Assembly (NCBI RefSeq): GCF_030936135.1
Contig: NC_082603.1
Coordinates: forward strand, 27,494,880-27,558,879
Direction of reading: 5' to 3'
DNA from: Gavia stellata
Taxonomy: Eukaryota > Chordata > Aves > Gaviiformes > Gaviidae
Length of the DNA: 64,000 bases
Positions 12,801 to 24,800 of this stretch are shown one piece after another. Made by a program: the position numbers and the translations under genes. Each line of letters begins with the position of its first letter. Within the stretch, counting starts at the first letter, position 1. The notes below the pieces were generated by a model. The model was given only the letters and a program-made list of their open reading frames with translations, ran no database searches and was not told where the DNA came from.

Positions 12801-15800
12801 CTGTCTCCTTAACAGGCTACCTGGGCACTTCTGGCTCTCGGCTGGATCTTTGTGCCTGTTTACATCGCGGCAGGAGTGGTCACCATGCCTGAATACCTGC
12901 AGAAGAGATTTGGAGGGCAGAGGATACAAATCTACATGTCCGTACTGTCCCTCATTCTCTATATATTCACCAAGATATCCGTATGTATCCAACTGAACGC
13001 AACCCTTCTGTCTAGGGCAGGGATAGGTCATTCTGGTACAATGCAGGGCTGCTTAGAGAGAATTCAGATGTCCTTGAAAGGACCAGCTCAGCTACCAGAA
13101 ACAGCAGCAGTGTGTTAGTGTGCTGCTTTGCTCAAGTAAATACCTGCCTCTATTGATCATGGAGACCTATTCTGAGAGAGAGACCCTTCATTAAACAGCA
13201 ATGCACAGTGAGAACTTTACAGGGCTATGACAGCTAATTACTAAACACTCTAAGTACCATAAGCTGTCTGCCTGCTTTTCCTCTTCTATCAGATCAAATC
13301 TTAGGCAATATAGACAGGGTTACTGCAGCATTACTCCATCTGAGGATCTGGCTGGCTGCATCTTGTAAATGTGAAATTCTCTTAAATTATCATAAATCCA
13401 CTGTTGTTCTTGTAGCTGAGTTTTCAGCATTAGGTATGTTATGATTATTCCTCTCTCGTTCTGTCACTTGTGTTGTATAAAAAGGATACGGTGAAATGGA
13501 GGTAGGGTCTGGCTTAAGACAAAGCTCAGCATCTTTCCTGGATTGCTTGTAGCATTGTACCCTGCTGGTAGCCAAAAAGCAATGTAAGCTACTGGGTATT
13601 TTCTTTCATTTAAATGTCATTAATAAAGATGCAGAACTTATGCTCAGAGATTTGCTAAGAACTACCTGTGCCCTTGGAGGGAGAGGACTGTATTTCGGAG
13701 TCCATTACAGGGACTGAAAATGTCAGTCCTTTGTCTCCAGCTGATTGTCCCATGGCCATTACAAGTCAGTTTTCACTAGACCCTACTGAAGTATTTAGAT
13801 GTCAGATTGCCTTGGAAGACATTGACTGGAGATGAAGCACCCATGTGCCTTTTGCAGCTGGCTTCAGGGTCCTTCTCGCAGACTTACTATGTCTCAGGTC
13901 CTGGGAGATGCATTAAGAGGAGTTCCAGACTGGGAGTTTGGAATAGATTTCCTCATCTAATGGCCAGCTCTTGGTCATGTCACCCATTGCTGTCTCCACT
14001 GCCTCCAGGAGATTTGCTCTGTGGGATTGAAGGATTGCCCAGGGTGAGGTCTTGCAAAGAGGCATTTGAAGCCTCTTTACCCATGCGGGGTAAATGGAAG
14101 ATCTCTCCTGCAACAGCAGCACAATCTGCACAGCTACACAGTCAACGTATGTGACGAAAACAGACCAGTCTTTCAAAATGACCTTCAGCAGAGCGGTATT
14201 TGCCAGTGCCTTTCAGAGCAGGACCCTGGCCTCAGTCATTGCTGTTACATCTCAGTGGTTTCTCCTCTGTGCAGCTAATTCACGCGTGGCTGACGGATGT
14301 GACTGGTGGAGTTTATGGACATGACAGGTGCTTTCTATTAAGCAGTGCTATTGTTTGTAGAGAGCTCATTTAGCGGCTGGCTGGACAGCAGGCAGTTGGT
14401 TACAAGAAGGGTTTTTCTGCCTGTGCTTTTTGCCCAAACATAGGTTAGCAACTAGGGCATTGCAGAGTCTTCCCTGCTTGCAAAGAAAAAGAGAGGCCTC
14501 AATAAACAGCATTGTCAAAGGACTGATCCTGCATGGCTACAGAGGTGTTTGTATTTCCTGCTGGGAAGTCAAAAGCCAGAAGACACAGTGGTTCCTGTTG
14601 TGTACTGACAGTGTTTGTCCTGTTGCAGGGTTGCAGATGTTAGGAGCTGCACTGGGTGCTTGCTTTTAAGGTGCTTATTTCAGGCACAGCAAACAGAAAT
14701 CTTGTCCCATCCCTTCTGTCTCCCTTGGCAAATGTCTTTACCTGTATCTCACCCCATACCAGATTTGCAGGTGTCCTTCAAATTGATTTCACAACATACA
14801 AATGTCCCGTATCACCTTCTGCTTTCAGATGATGTTATCTGTATAATTCCAGGTTTCGCCCAGTTTCTGGTTTCACTGTCTCTGCCAGTAGATCCAAACA
14901 AAACAAAGCCGATGGGGGTTTCTGTATTTCTAGTGAGGTCCTCAGCAGGTATAACCTGTTTTTCTGGAGTCATTCTAGTATGCTGAACTGCATGAATAGA
15001 AAAGCAAGCTGTTGACCTTTTCAGATAAATAAATCATGGCACAAGACATCAGTGATTCTTTATAGGTCTTTCAAGAAGGAGTGTCTCCTGGCCACTAGGC
15101 CACCAAGAAGTAGTCTTGGGAAGAACCTGGTCCCTGCTAGTTGCCCTGCTTTCCATCCTGTGTCTGCCTGTGGATACATTGGCTCCTGCTGCCCACAGAT
15201 GTTTTCAGTCAGCAAAAGGAGTGGCAGTTTCCACCAATACCTGTCTGTGCCAGTGAGGATTACATGCCATGAAGGCTACCTGTAAGATGGTCTTTTGGTT
15301 GCTTTGTAGTCCCTTGGTGTGGGACCTTGATTTTCATCCTCCTGCTGCCCCAGCTCCCAAATGCTGACAGCTCTGACCTGGAGGAAAAATTTTCTTTACA
15401 CCGAGACTTAGGAGGTTCACAACCAACAGCCCCATGCTCTCTCCTCCTCTTCCACTTCACCTTCGTGGTGTCCTCCCTCGTCAATGCTTTCAGCCGCAGA
15501 GGGCTGCAGGCTGCTTTATTAGATTTCACTTGCACGAAGCCATTACTAATGCCAGACTGCCCTTGGGTTTTTTTATTCCAGACAGACATTTTTTCCGGAG
15601 CATTGTTCATCCAAATCTCTTTGGGCTGGAACCTCTACTTGTCCACTGTGGTCTTGCTAGCAGTGACTGCTGTCTACACCATAGCTGGTAAATAGCTGAT
15701 TTTAAAAGAAATGCTATAAACTGGAGCCCAGGATATAAGTTTCCCCTTTCCTACATAGCGGAAAGTATTCAGCTCCTGGTCTAAGGGAGAGATTCCCCCG

Positions 15801-18800
15801 GTTGCTGGTAGTACCTGCCCTGTCACTCCCAGCTGTTGGAGACCTCTGGTTATTCCCCTCTCCCCTCCTGGCCCAAGGGAAACTGGTTTGGGGGAACATT
15901 ACTGTTTTCTGGAGAATTTTCTAATGCTACAGAAGGCTCCTGACTCCCTCTGTGCAGATAGTTACCACTGCCCATATTTGCTCTTTTTTTCTTTTTTTTG
16001 CAACATTAGCATTTTTAGACATTAAGATGCTGGACTGCCTCCAGGTCCTTTCATGAGCATGGACAAGCCCTTCAGGCCATTCCTCACAGAAGGGCTTGTG
16101 ACAACTATAGGGTCCTGGGGACCAGTTCAGTGCCAGCTTCTCCCAATGGGTCTATCCTGAAATCACAGGGCTGGGGGCCAGGAAAACCTTTTTCCAGGTG
16201 AGGTACCTGTTTCATTGTGCATGTTGACACACTCTGCCTGTTTTCTCTGATTCTCCTGACAGGTGGTTTAGCGGCTGTGATATACACAGACGCACTACAG
16301 ACCCTGATCATGGTGCTGGGAGCTTTGGTCCTCATGTTCATAGGTAAGGGGAACCTGCAGTGGCATCATACACTGGTTTAATGGTTCCAAGGTCATTAGA
16401 CCTTAGCAAGGTACCTCACCCTTTCACGTATGGTGCAGAAATGAGTTTTAACCACTCATAGAAGTAGTGCCAGCACAACTCTCATTGGCCAAGTCATCAG
16501 TCTTGCTTCATCCTTTGCACTAACTGTATGGAAGTGAGGTTCTGGATAATCACCTTGCCGGTTTGGGTTTACCTGGTGTTGCCAAAGAGCTTGCAATACT
16601 GCATCCCCAGAGCTAAATTCAGCTCTCACTATGCTTATGTAAATTCAAAGTAATTCTGCTGACTTTCCCCATTGACTTTGGGAGTTACTGTGCATTCATC
16701 TGGGTTAACTGAGCATTATAAAAAAATAAAAAAGCAACAAGGAACTGACCATCATTAGTCTTTGCTTTAAGCCTTCTTGGCAAAGAGAAATATAGATATA
16801 TCTTGTTTCATGTCATACCTTCCTGCTTCAGCTCTAGGAGGGTGTATGAGCAAAGACTAGATGCAGAAGACATTGTGGGGAGTAGGATCATGGAGATGTT
16901 CCTGTACTGATCCTTTTCCAGGGTGCACTGTTAAAACCACAAGGACTCTGTGCAAAATCCAACTACTCCTGTAGAAACCTTGACTGCCAGAAGTGAGGGT
17001 GGAGTGAAAGGAAAGGAGATGAGAGGAAGATAGGAGAAAAGAAAAGTAATCATGAGGTTCAGATAAGGAAATAACTTTGCAGGAAGCACCAGACCTTAAA
17101 TCATTGTCATTTTCTTTTCAGGATTTGAAAAAGTTGGCTGGTATGAAGGACTTCAGGAGAAATACAGCACAGCAATACCAAAGATCATAGTCCCAAACAC
17201 GACCTGTCACCTCCCACGTGCAGATGCCTTTCATTTGTTCAGGGATCCAGTGACAGGAGACATTCCTTGGCCTGGCCTTATATTTGGCCTCTCTGTGCTG
17301 GCTCTTTGGTGCTGGTGCACTGACCAGGTAAAGAAAGTCTTTCCCTCTCCAGGCAAACCACCACAATATTATTTCCAGTCTAATGCTCAGTTTGTGGATT
17401 TGTGAGCTGAAACATGACTGTGTCTCACTGTGCTGGAGTTACTACCTTTTTACTAGTCTAGACCAGAATATCTAACTCCTTCCACCTTCTCAGCAAGCTG
17501 CAAATTTTGTGTACTTCTTAGTGCAGAGAGAGTAGGTTATTTTTTTCTGTCTTTATCCCACTGTGGTCTGGTGAGTACCGGGGGTCTTCATGCAGTTAGC
17601 GTGACAGGGATATGAAAATGTGGATCTGGAGCTATCTCTGCAGTGACTTTGTGTAGACCTCCAGACAGGTCATTCATATTCCCGGAGGTCTCACGTTTCT
17701 TATTACTTTCCCAGCTACAAACAAGGAAAACTGTATTTGTTTCTCAAGACACGGTGCTTTTGTGCTTTAAGATGGGATAATTATGAAAACCCACCACTGA
17801 ACTTTTACCAAAACACCCACAGTCTGCTTCATTCCTTGTCTCTTGCTGCTGTACAGCTGCTGTCTCCAGTCCTCAATGTGGCTTTATTTCAGTCAAGGGC
17901 GAAATGATTCCTATAAAGGAAATTTCCATGCTGCCCTCTCCTATAGCCTGTGCACTGAGCTCTGAGCAGTGGCAGCAGGCTGCAGTCAACTGAGATGGGA
18001 AAGTTGCCATTGGCATGCAAAACACCCTGGGGTCCTGCCGGATGAAAGTCATCCATGAGAATGAGAGACAGAGAGGATGGATCCTGCTCTCTCTGTAGTG
18101 CTTCTGTTTTACTCTCTCCTCCTTTTCTGCACTGATTGCAGGTGATAGTCCAGAGGTCTCTCTCTGCTAAGAACCTCTCCCATGCCAAAGGTGGGTCAGT
18201 GCTGGGAGGATATCTGAAAATCTTCCCTATGTTTTTCATTGTCATGCCAGGAATGATCAGCAGAGCTCTTTACCCAGGTAAGCATTTCCATGTTCCTTGC
18301 CACAGGGCTTTATACCTGCCATGGCCACTAGTCCCACACCGGTCCTCCAGCACTTTTACACCTCAGAAACTCTGCTGTCCTGCAGGCACACTTGTACATA
18401 CTCCTATTGTACACTGATGTTCCCATGCCCTTCCTCCACTTCCAGTGCTCCCACAGTGGCAGAAGTAACTGGAACTATCCATATGGGGCATATTTTACCA
18501 TTGGGGGCATATAGGTCCATGCTGTGGACATTGCACGCATCTGACTCTTTAGAGGAAATCAGTGAGATGAAATACACAAAGGACTGAGGTTGTCCTTCAG
18601 GTTCTATGGATTACTTTCATTAAGTATTTGGTGAGAGTTTTAGGCAGATGATTGCTAAAATTCCTGCTGGATTATGCAAAATGGCCCTCCTTTGTGAAAG
18701 AGCAGGAGTTCCCCTCATGTTGTCTCCCAAGGAGCTCTCATTGCTGGTTTCTCCAGAGCATGCCACTTCCCGGGAAGAATACCCTGGTTAGAAGGACCAC

Positions 18801-21800
18801 TCCTGGAGGAAAGTGTAAGTGTCTCAAGTGCCTCTCTCCCAGAATTCCTCAAATAGGAGTAACTCAGCCTGCAACACCCTTGGTAACCCAGCTGACAGGT
18901 TCATGGAAACAGTCCAGTTCTCACAAACAACAAATCATCAAGGTTTACAATTATGCAACATCCAGGAGAGTTATATCTGTACCCTGAAGAGAATTGCAAA
19001 ATATCATCTCAAAGTTTCAGCTTTATTTTATGATGTAAAATGTTCTTCAGCTCCACTCATTCTAGTTTTGTGCCAGCTGCACCTCTGAATTTATGTGAAT
19101 CCACACAAGGCATCCAGATTTGTTCCCTTGAATTAAACAACCTATGGCTTAACAGGGTTTACACTGACTTCTTGCTATTTTCCTGTCTTCTACAGATGAA
19201 GTGGGCTGCGTGGACCCAGACATCTGTAAAAGGGTTTGTGGAGCTGCAGTGGGTTGTTCCAACATTGCCTACCCCAAACTCGTGATAGAACTCATGCCCG
19301 ATGGTGAGAAACCTTTACACTTGTGGAGGTGGGCTTGAGCCATGCTCTGTCCTTATCCATCCTAAGGATGAGGAAATCTTTCTGCAGTTACCAGACATCG
19401 GGATGAAAAAACAGTGCTGAGAGGCCAAAAGTCTAGTCCTGATTTTCCTTCCCCTTTTTGTTCCCCCAGGGCTCCGGGGTTTGATGATTGCCGTGATGAT
19501 GGCAGCCTTGATGAGTTCCCTCACCTCCATTTTCAACAGCAGCAGCACTCTCTTCGTTATAGACATCTGGCAGCGGATCCGCAGAAAGACTTCGGAGCAG
19601 GAGCTGATGATTGTGGGCAGGTCCTTAAATTTCTTTATGTCTCGTTGCTCTCATCATGTGTTTTAAGTGCAGCATTTACATTCTTCAGTCTGGACTCACT
19701 GAGAAAAATCTGGTGCCTAAATTATAGAACAGGAATGCAGCCTGGGAAAAAGCATTATATTTTCCATCTTCATCTCAGATAGACCTGGTCAAAGAGAAAC
19801 ACTGAGCGTACCACTGAGCTAGGTAGATCATTGCCTCTCTCTTCTCTAAAGTTAATATAAATATTGTCTTAAATGTAACTTTTAGAAAAGCCAAAGTTGC
19901 TCTGGAGTCACTGTCACCAGAGGTCTTTAAGAACAAGTTATTTTTGCATCAAACAGGAGCGATACATTGCAATTACTCCTTTTTTCAGGGGAAAGTGCAG
20001 AGAGCTGGGCCTCCCAGCTCTCTGTCTCCCTGAGAAGTTACAGTGCCCTTTGCAAGGAAGCTTTGGTACTGCATTATATCAGGGGCATATAAAGTTCTCC
20101 TCCTGATAGCAGAATTTAAGCTACATTCTGCCTGTTTGTGGTGCTTTTCCTCTTCCGTCATGAGCATTAAGTTTCTAAACTTTCTTGTGGGGTGGGTGAA
20201 GGCTGCAGGCAATCTCATACTCCATCACTGTACAGTAGTGAAAGGGAAAGTACCTCTTGTTCAGCAATATGGAGAAACCTCTATAACATACAGTGCAAAG
20301 ATGAAGGAGGGTGATGGTATGCACCTGAGATGCCAGAAGCAATTTTAATAAGCAGAAAATTAAAAGGAATTTGGCAAAGGCACAAGGCTGAGCATGTTAA
20401 CTGCTTGGAAAGGTGGCAGAAAGATTGCTTCCACAAGCTTCCAGCTCCCTCTCTCTGTCACATCCAAGAGCTAGTCCTCTGAAGAATATGTCACTCTCTA
20501 GGACACACCAGGTTGAATGGCTTGCACTGATCCAGCTCACGGTGAGAGCCACCATGCCCTTGTGGATCTCTCATGCATGTTGACTGGCAAGTCCTCACTC
20601 AGCTCACTCCGAAATCTGTGAAGGTAGCTCTGGGAATTGGTTGAATTGACTTTCTAGAAGAGAACAATTTTCTCTTTTCCTGTGTACATGGGAAAAGGTT
20701 CTTCTTGAGAGTGATTTGTGGATTTTTTGTTAGGAAATTCTGAGAGCGACTGGAAATGTGTTTTGCTGCAAAACTTCATTTTCAGGTGGACTCCACCACC
20801 TGCAGAGCTAATATAATTTTATCTTCATCTTCCAGAGTCTTTATCCTCATCCTTGTAGTCATCAGTATTCTCTGGATCCCAATCATTCAGTCAGCCAACA
20901 GCGGCAAGCTCTTTGACTACATTCAGTCCATAACCAGCTATCTAGCCCCACCGATTACAGCTCTCTTCATCTTGGCAATCTTCTGCAAGAGGATTAACGA
21001 GCCTGTAAGTGGAGTTGCAACATCCAGTTGATATACATATTTAATTTGATAAAATAAATAACTAACTCTCCCCTCACTAACTAGCCTTTGAGACTCTTTA
21101 AACTTAAAGCCAGCCCAGCTAAAGTGTGACAATTAGACAGCCTTTCCCTGGCATGCATTAATGGGTCTTAGTCCAGTCTCTAGTCTATGTGTGTTTGCTT
21201 CCAAGAAGCCACTGCTAGTGGTACTTCTTGGCAGTCTCATTTGAAAGCATGAAAGGCAAAGTTGTTTCACACTTTAGGGATGATGTGTCAAAGTCTAGTT
21301 GGAGGCATGTTGCTAGGAAGAGACTCTTGCATTGTCTGTGCTCTATCTGTTCCATGTTCAAGGGCAGAAAGAGAAAATGAGGATTTTTAACTGAAAACAT
21401 CCTCCTTTGATGCATGTCAGTGTGGGTTTCCATCAGGCATGGAAGGTCTTGGTCTAAGAAAGAGCAGAAAAGAAAAGAGAAGAGAAAGGAAAAGAAGAAA
21501 AGAGAAGTGAAGAGAAAACTTTAACCAAAGGTAACATGCAGTGCTTGTGCTTGCCTTTTCTCAGGGTGCTTTCTGGGGCCTCATGGTTGGGCTAGCTGTT
21601 GGTCTCGTTCGGATGATCATCGAGTTTATTTATAGCACACCGTCTTGTGGTGAGGAGGACAGAAGACCAGCTGTGCTAAAGGACTTGCACTACCTCTACT
21701 TTGCCCTCATCCTCTGTGTCCTCACTGCGATTGTCATCGTCCTTATTAGTCTCTGCACCCCACCGATCCCTGAAGAAAAGGTAAGTGACTTGCAGTGGCA

Positions 21801-24800
21801 CCCTTTTCTCAGAGCCCCTGGTTTGTTTCCAAAAATCTCTGAAATCTGTCCTTTTCTTTTCCTCCCATGGTTAAGAAACAGTGTGTAATCCATATGCTGC
21901 AAAGAAGCCCTTGCTCCTCAGCTTTCTATTCCCCAGGTCGCATAGTGTTAATGCTTCCTGAGGCACTGAGTGCTTCAAATTGAGTGTGAGCTCCCATGCT
22001 GTGCCTAGAGCTGGGCAGACACCACAACCCATCATAACTGGAATAGAAGGAAAAGAAGAAGGGGACGGAGATGAAATCATATTACAGAGCACTGCTGAGA
22101 AGGAATTAAATGTATCTAATTGTAGCATCTACCCTGTTTCAGCAGAGCCAGCATCAATCTTGCAGGCAAACAAGATTAATATCTTTTGCAACATGGGCAT
22201 TTAGGAAAATAACATTTTGTCCCAATGTGATCTCAATTACGTTTAATAACTTTGAGTCAAGCACAACTTTATTTTACTTAACACATTAAAATGGTGCAGA
22301 GTTGGGAGGCTTTATATAATAAAACCTTAAAGCAGCTCTTTCCAGTCCTAAGTTTTAAAGCAGCTGTCAATATAAAAACCCTGCCATCTACCTCCAAACA
22401 AAGGTTACTGGATAGATTTAAAAGACCTATTTTTTTCCTGTCTAACTGCATGAGGAAATGAGGGTGATGCCATCATAGCATTTTCTATCTGTTGCTTCCT
22501 CATAACTTGTAAAGCATTAACCGGTTCCATCAATGTTTGATTGAATGTTAGTGGTGTCAAAGATACCCAGCTCCTAAAGATTACATGAAAGCAGGTGCTC
22601 AGATAGAGGAGAAGGGGAGAGAGAGAGACTGTCTTTGTGTCTGCTTTGAGATAAAGTCTCAGCTTTTATTAGCTATCAGAGGATCCACATGGGAGAGAGA
22701 AATACTGGCAAGGAGGCACCATTAGTTCTGCTGCTTACGTTGTTCACTGCTGCTCAGGGGTGGCCAGATGGTTGCCAGCAATTAATTACTGTGGTTTAAT
22801 GAGTTCCCACTCATCATCTGACCTGTGATAACTAAACATGTGCGGTGCTCTCTGCCCACAGCAGTAGGAAGATAAGATGCATTAACATAGCACTAACATA
22901 ACAGAACATCACACCAACAGTTCAGGAAATGAAGAAACTGGCTACAGCACTTACAGGCTTTTTAGTCTGACCTCAGAAGTATAAAAACATTTAAAGCATG
23001 TTTTAGGGGGGGGGTTTGAGAATGAAGACCTACTGTAATAGCATCAGGGAAGAGATCATAACTGATTCCTTAAAGGAGATTTTCAGTAGAAATAGGTGAG
23101 TATAGGTGCTGGACTTAAGGGACCTTATTTGACATATTCTTCAACAAGCCAATGCTCAGAAAAGGTGGATTCAGACTGGAAGCAGTCCAGGGACAAAAGC
23201 CAATGGGATGGTCAGGGAGGATAGGATTTTGTCTGAAACAGCTGTGTGCAGTTATCCCAGAGGAACAAAAGATGAGGGGTGGTGGCTGGCCCCCCAGGGG
23301 AGCCTGGGGGGGAGGAGAGCTTGCTAAAGAGCAGTGCTAGCTATGAACAAACATAGTCTGGACTTTTATGGCAAAGTTTTCTAAAGAGGGATGTTCGAGA
23401 TAACCTTTTGGTAGGCTGTGGACCCCACACAGTGCTGAGCTCAGTGCTTGACCTCTGTATAAGAGATTCTGTTGAAGAAAATTAATAAGAGTTAATGATA
23501 TTGCCTGTGGCAGTGAGAGGCTAGACACAGAGACTCAGATCTATTATCTGATGATGGTGATGACCATCCATATCCCATGTGCCCCCCACCCCTCAGTATC
23601 TTCCCACCACAAGGAAAATGAGATGGGCTGCCAGGCAATTTGTGCCAGTAAGTGGTAGCTAATTCCCTCTTCCCATAGCTCGGTAGGAATGGGAGAGTCT
23701 GCCCGTATTTGGTTTTAGTCTGATTTCCATTCAGTTTCTACTATTTATCCCCAATTTCAACAGGAAAGGTCTGACCTTGATCCTCAGAGAACAGCCAAAC
23801 TGAAGCTGTGGTTTTTAAGCTGTGGTAGGTGCCAACACTGCTGGGTTGCTGCCTGTCTGGCATGAATCTGAGCGGGCAGCATTAAAACAACATTTTTCAT
23901 TTTCACACAGTCAGACTCACCCCAACTTTTCCCCTAGACATGAGCACGGGTGTAGGTTTGGACCATCACTCCTGGTGGCATGGTTTCCTCACGGAGTCCT
24001 GCAAGCAGGGCTTGTCTCCTCATCTCAAGTTAGTCTGTGACTGTGCTGAGATGGCTCAGGGACAGAGGGGTTTGGGAAGGAAGGGCAGGAAGCAGATATC
24101 AGATTGGACCTGTCAGGATCTGACCCTCTGGGTAGAAACAGGAACTTTGTGTTTGGCCATTAGTGACCTTGGGTTGCTGGGTTTGCAAGTGGGCAGACCT
24201 GTGGCGAAGAGCCTGTATGTCCCCGTGGTAGTGGCTGAGAGGGGGAGGCTGGTAGCGGGTGTCCTGGCTGAGGATATCTGAAGCTCTGGTGCTTCCCAGT
24301 TGCATGTGTTGGTCAATTCACTTTATGAGCCTCAGATATTTCCCCCATAAAAATTGCATAGGGCTAGTTCTGCTAGCCCTTATCTGTGCAGTGCTTTGGG
24401 ATGTAATGATGAAAGACACCATATAAGAGCTAGGAATTACGCCATTTATTTTGTCAAGCAAAAGGAAAAGAAAAACAAGCCACCAAAGAAAAGGAAATAT
24501 AGAGATAGATCATACTTCTGCGCATGTAAATCAGCATAGCTCCATCGCCTTCAAAGACCAGGAGCAGCTGTTGAGCACAGTTATGCTGCTTTACACCAGC
24601 TGAGGATCTACACCAGACAACTTTAAATATTGAATCTCAATGCTTTGCAGATAGTAAATGGGCAAAAGGAGAAAAGAGATTTGTATCTGATGTTACAGTG
24701 GTACAGCTAATGTGCCTGGCTTTAAATGAATTACAGTCCAAGAACTGCAAGCTGTAGCATTTTCTCCTGCTGTTTTGGACACTCTCCCATCCCTGTGGTG

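Noticed and set aside
12143-12892. 249-codon open frame on the + strand
   Set aside because: It is mostly intron 3 read-through. Its end overlaps SLC5A9 exon 4, and the rest has no family resemblance.
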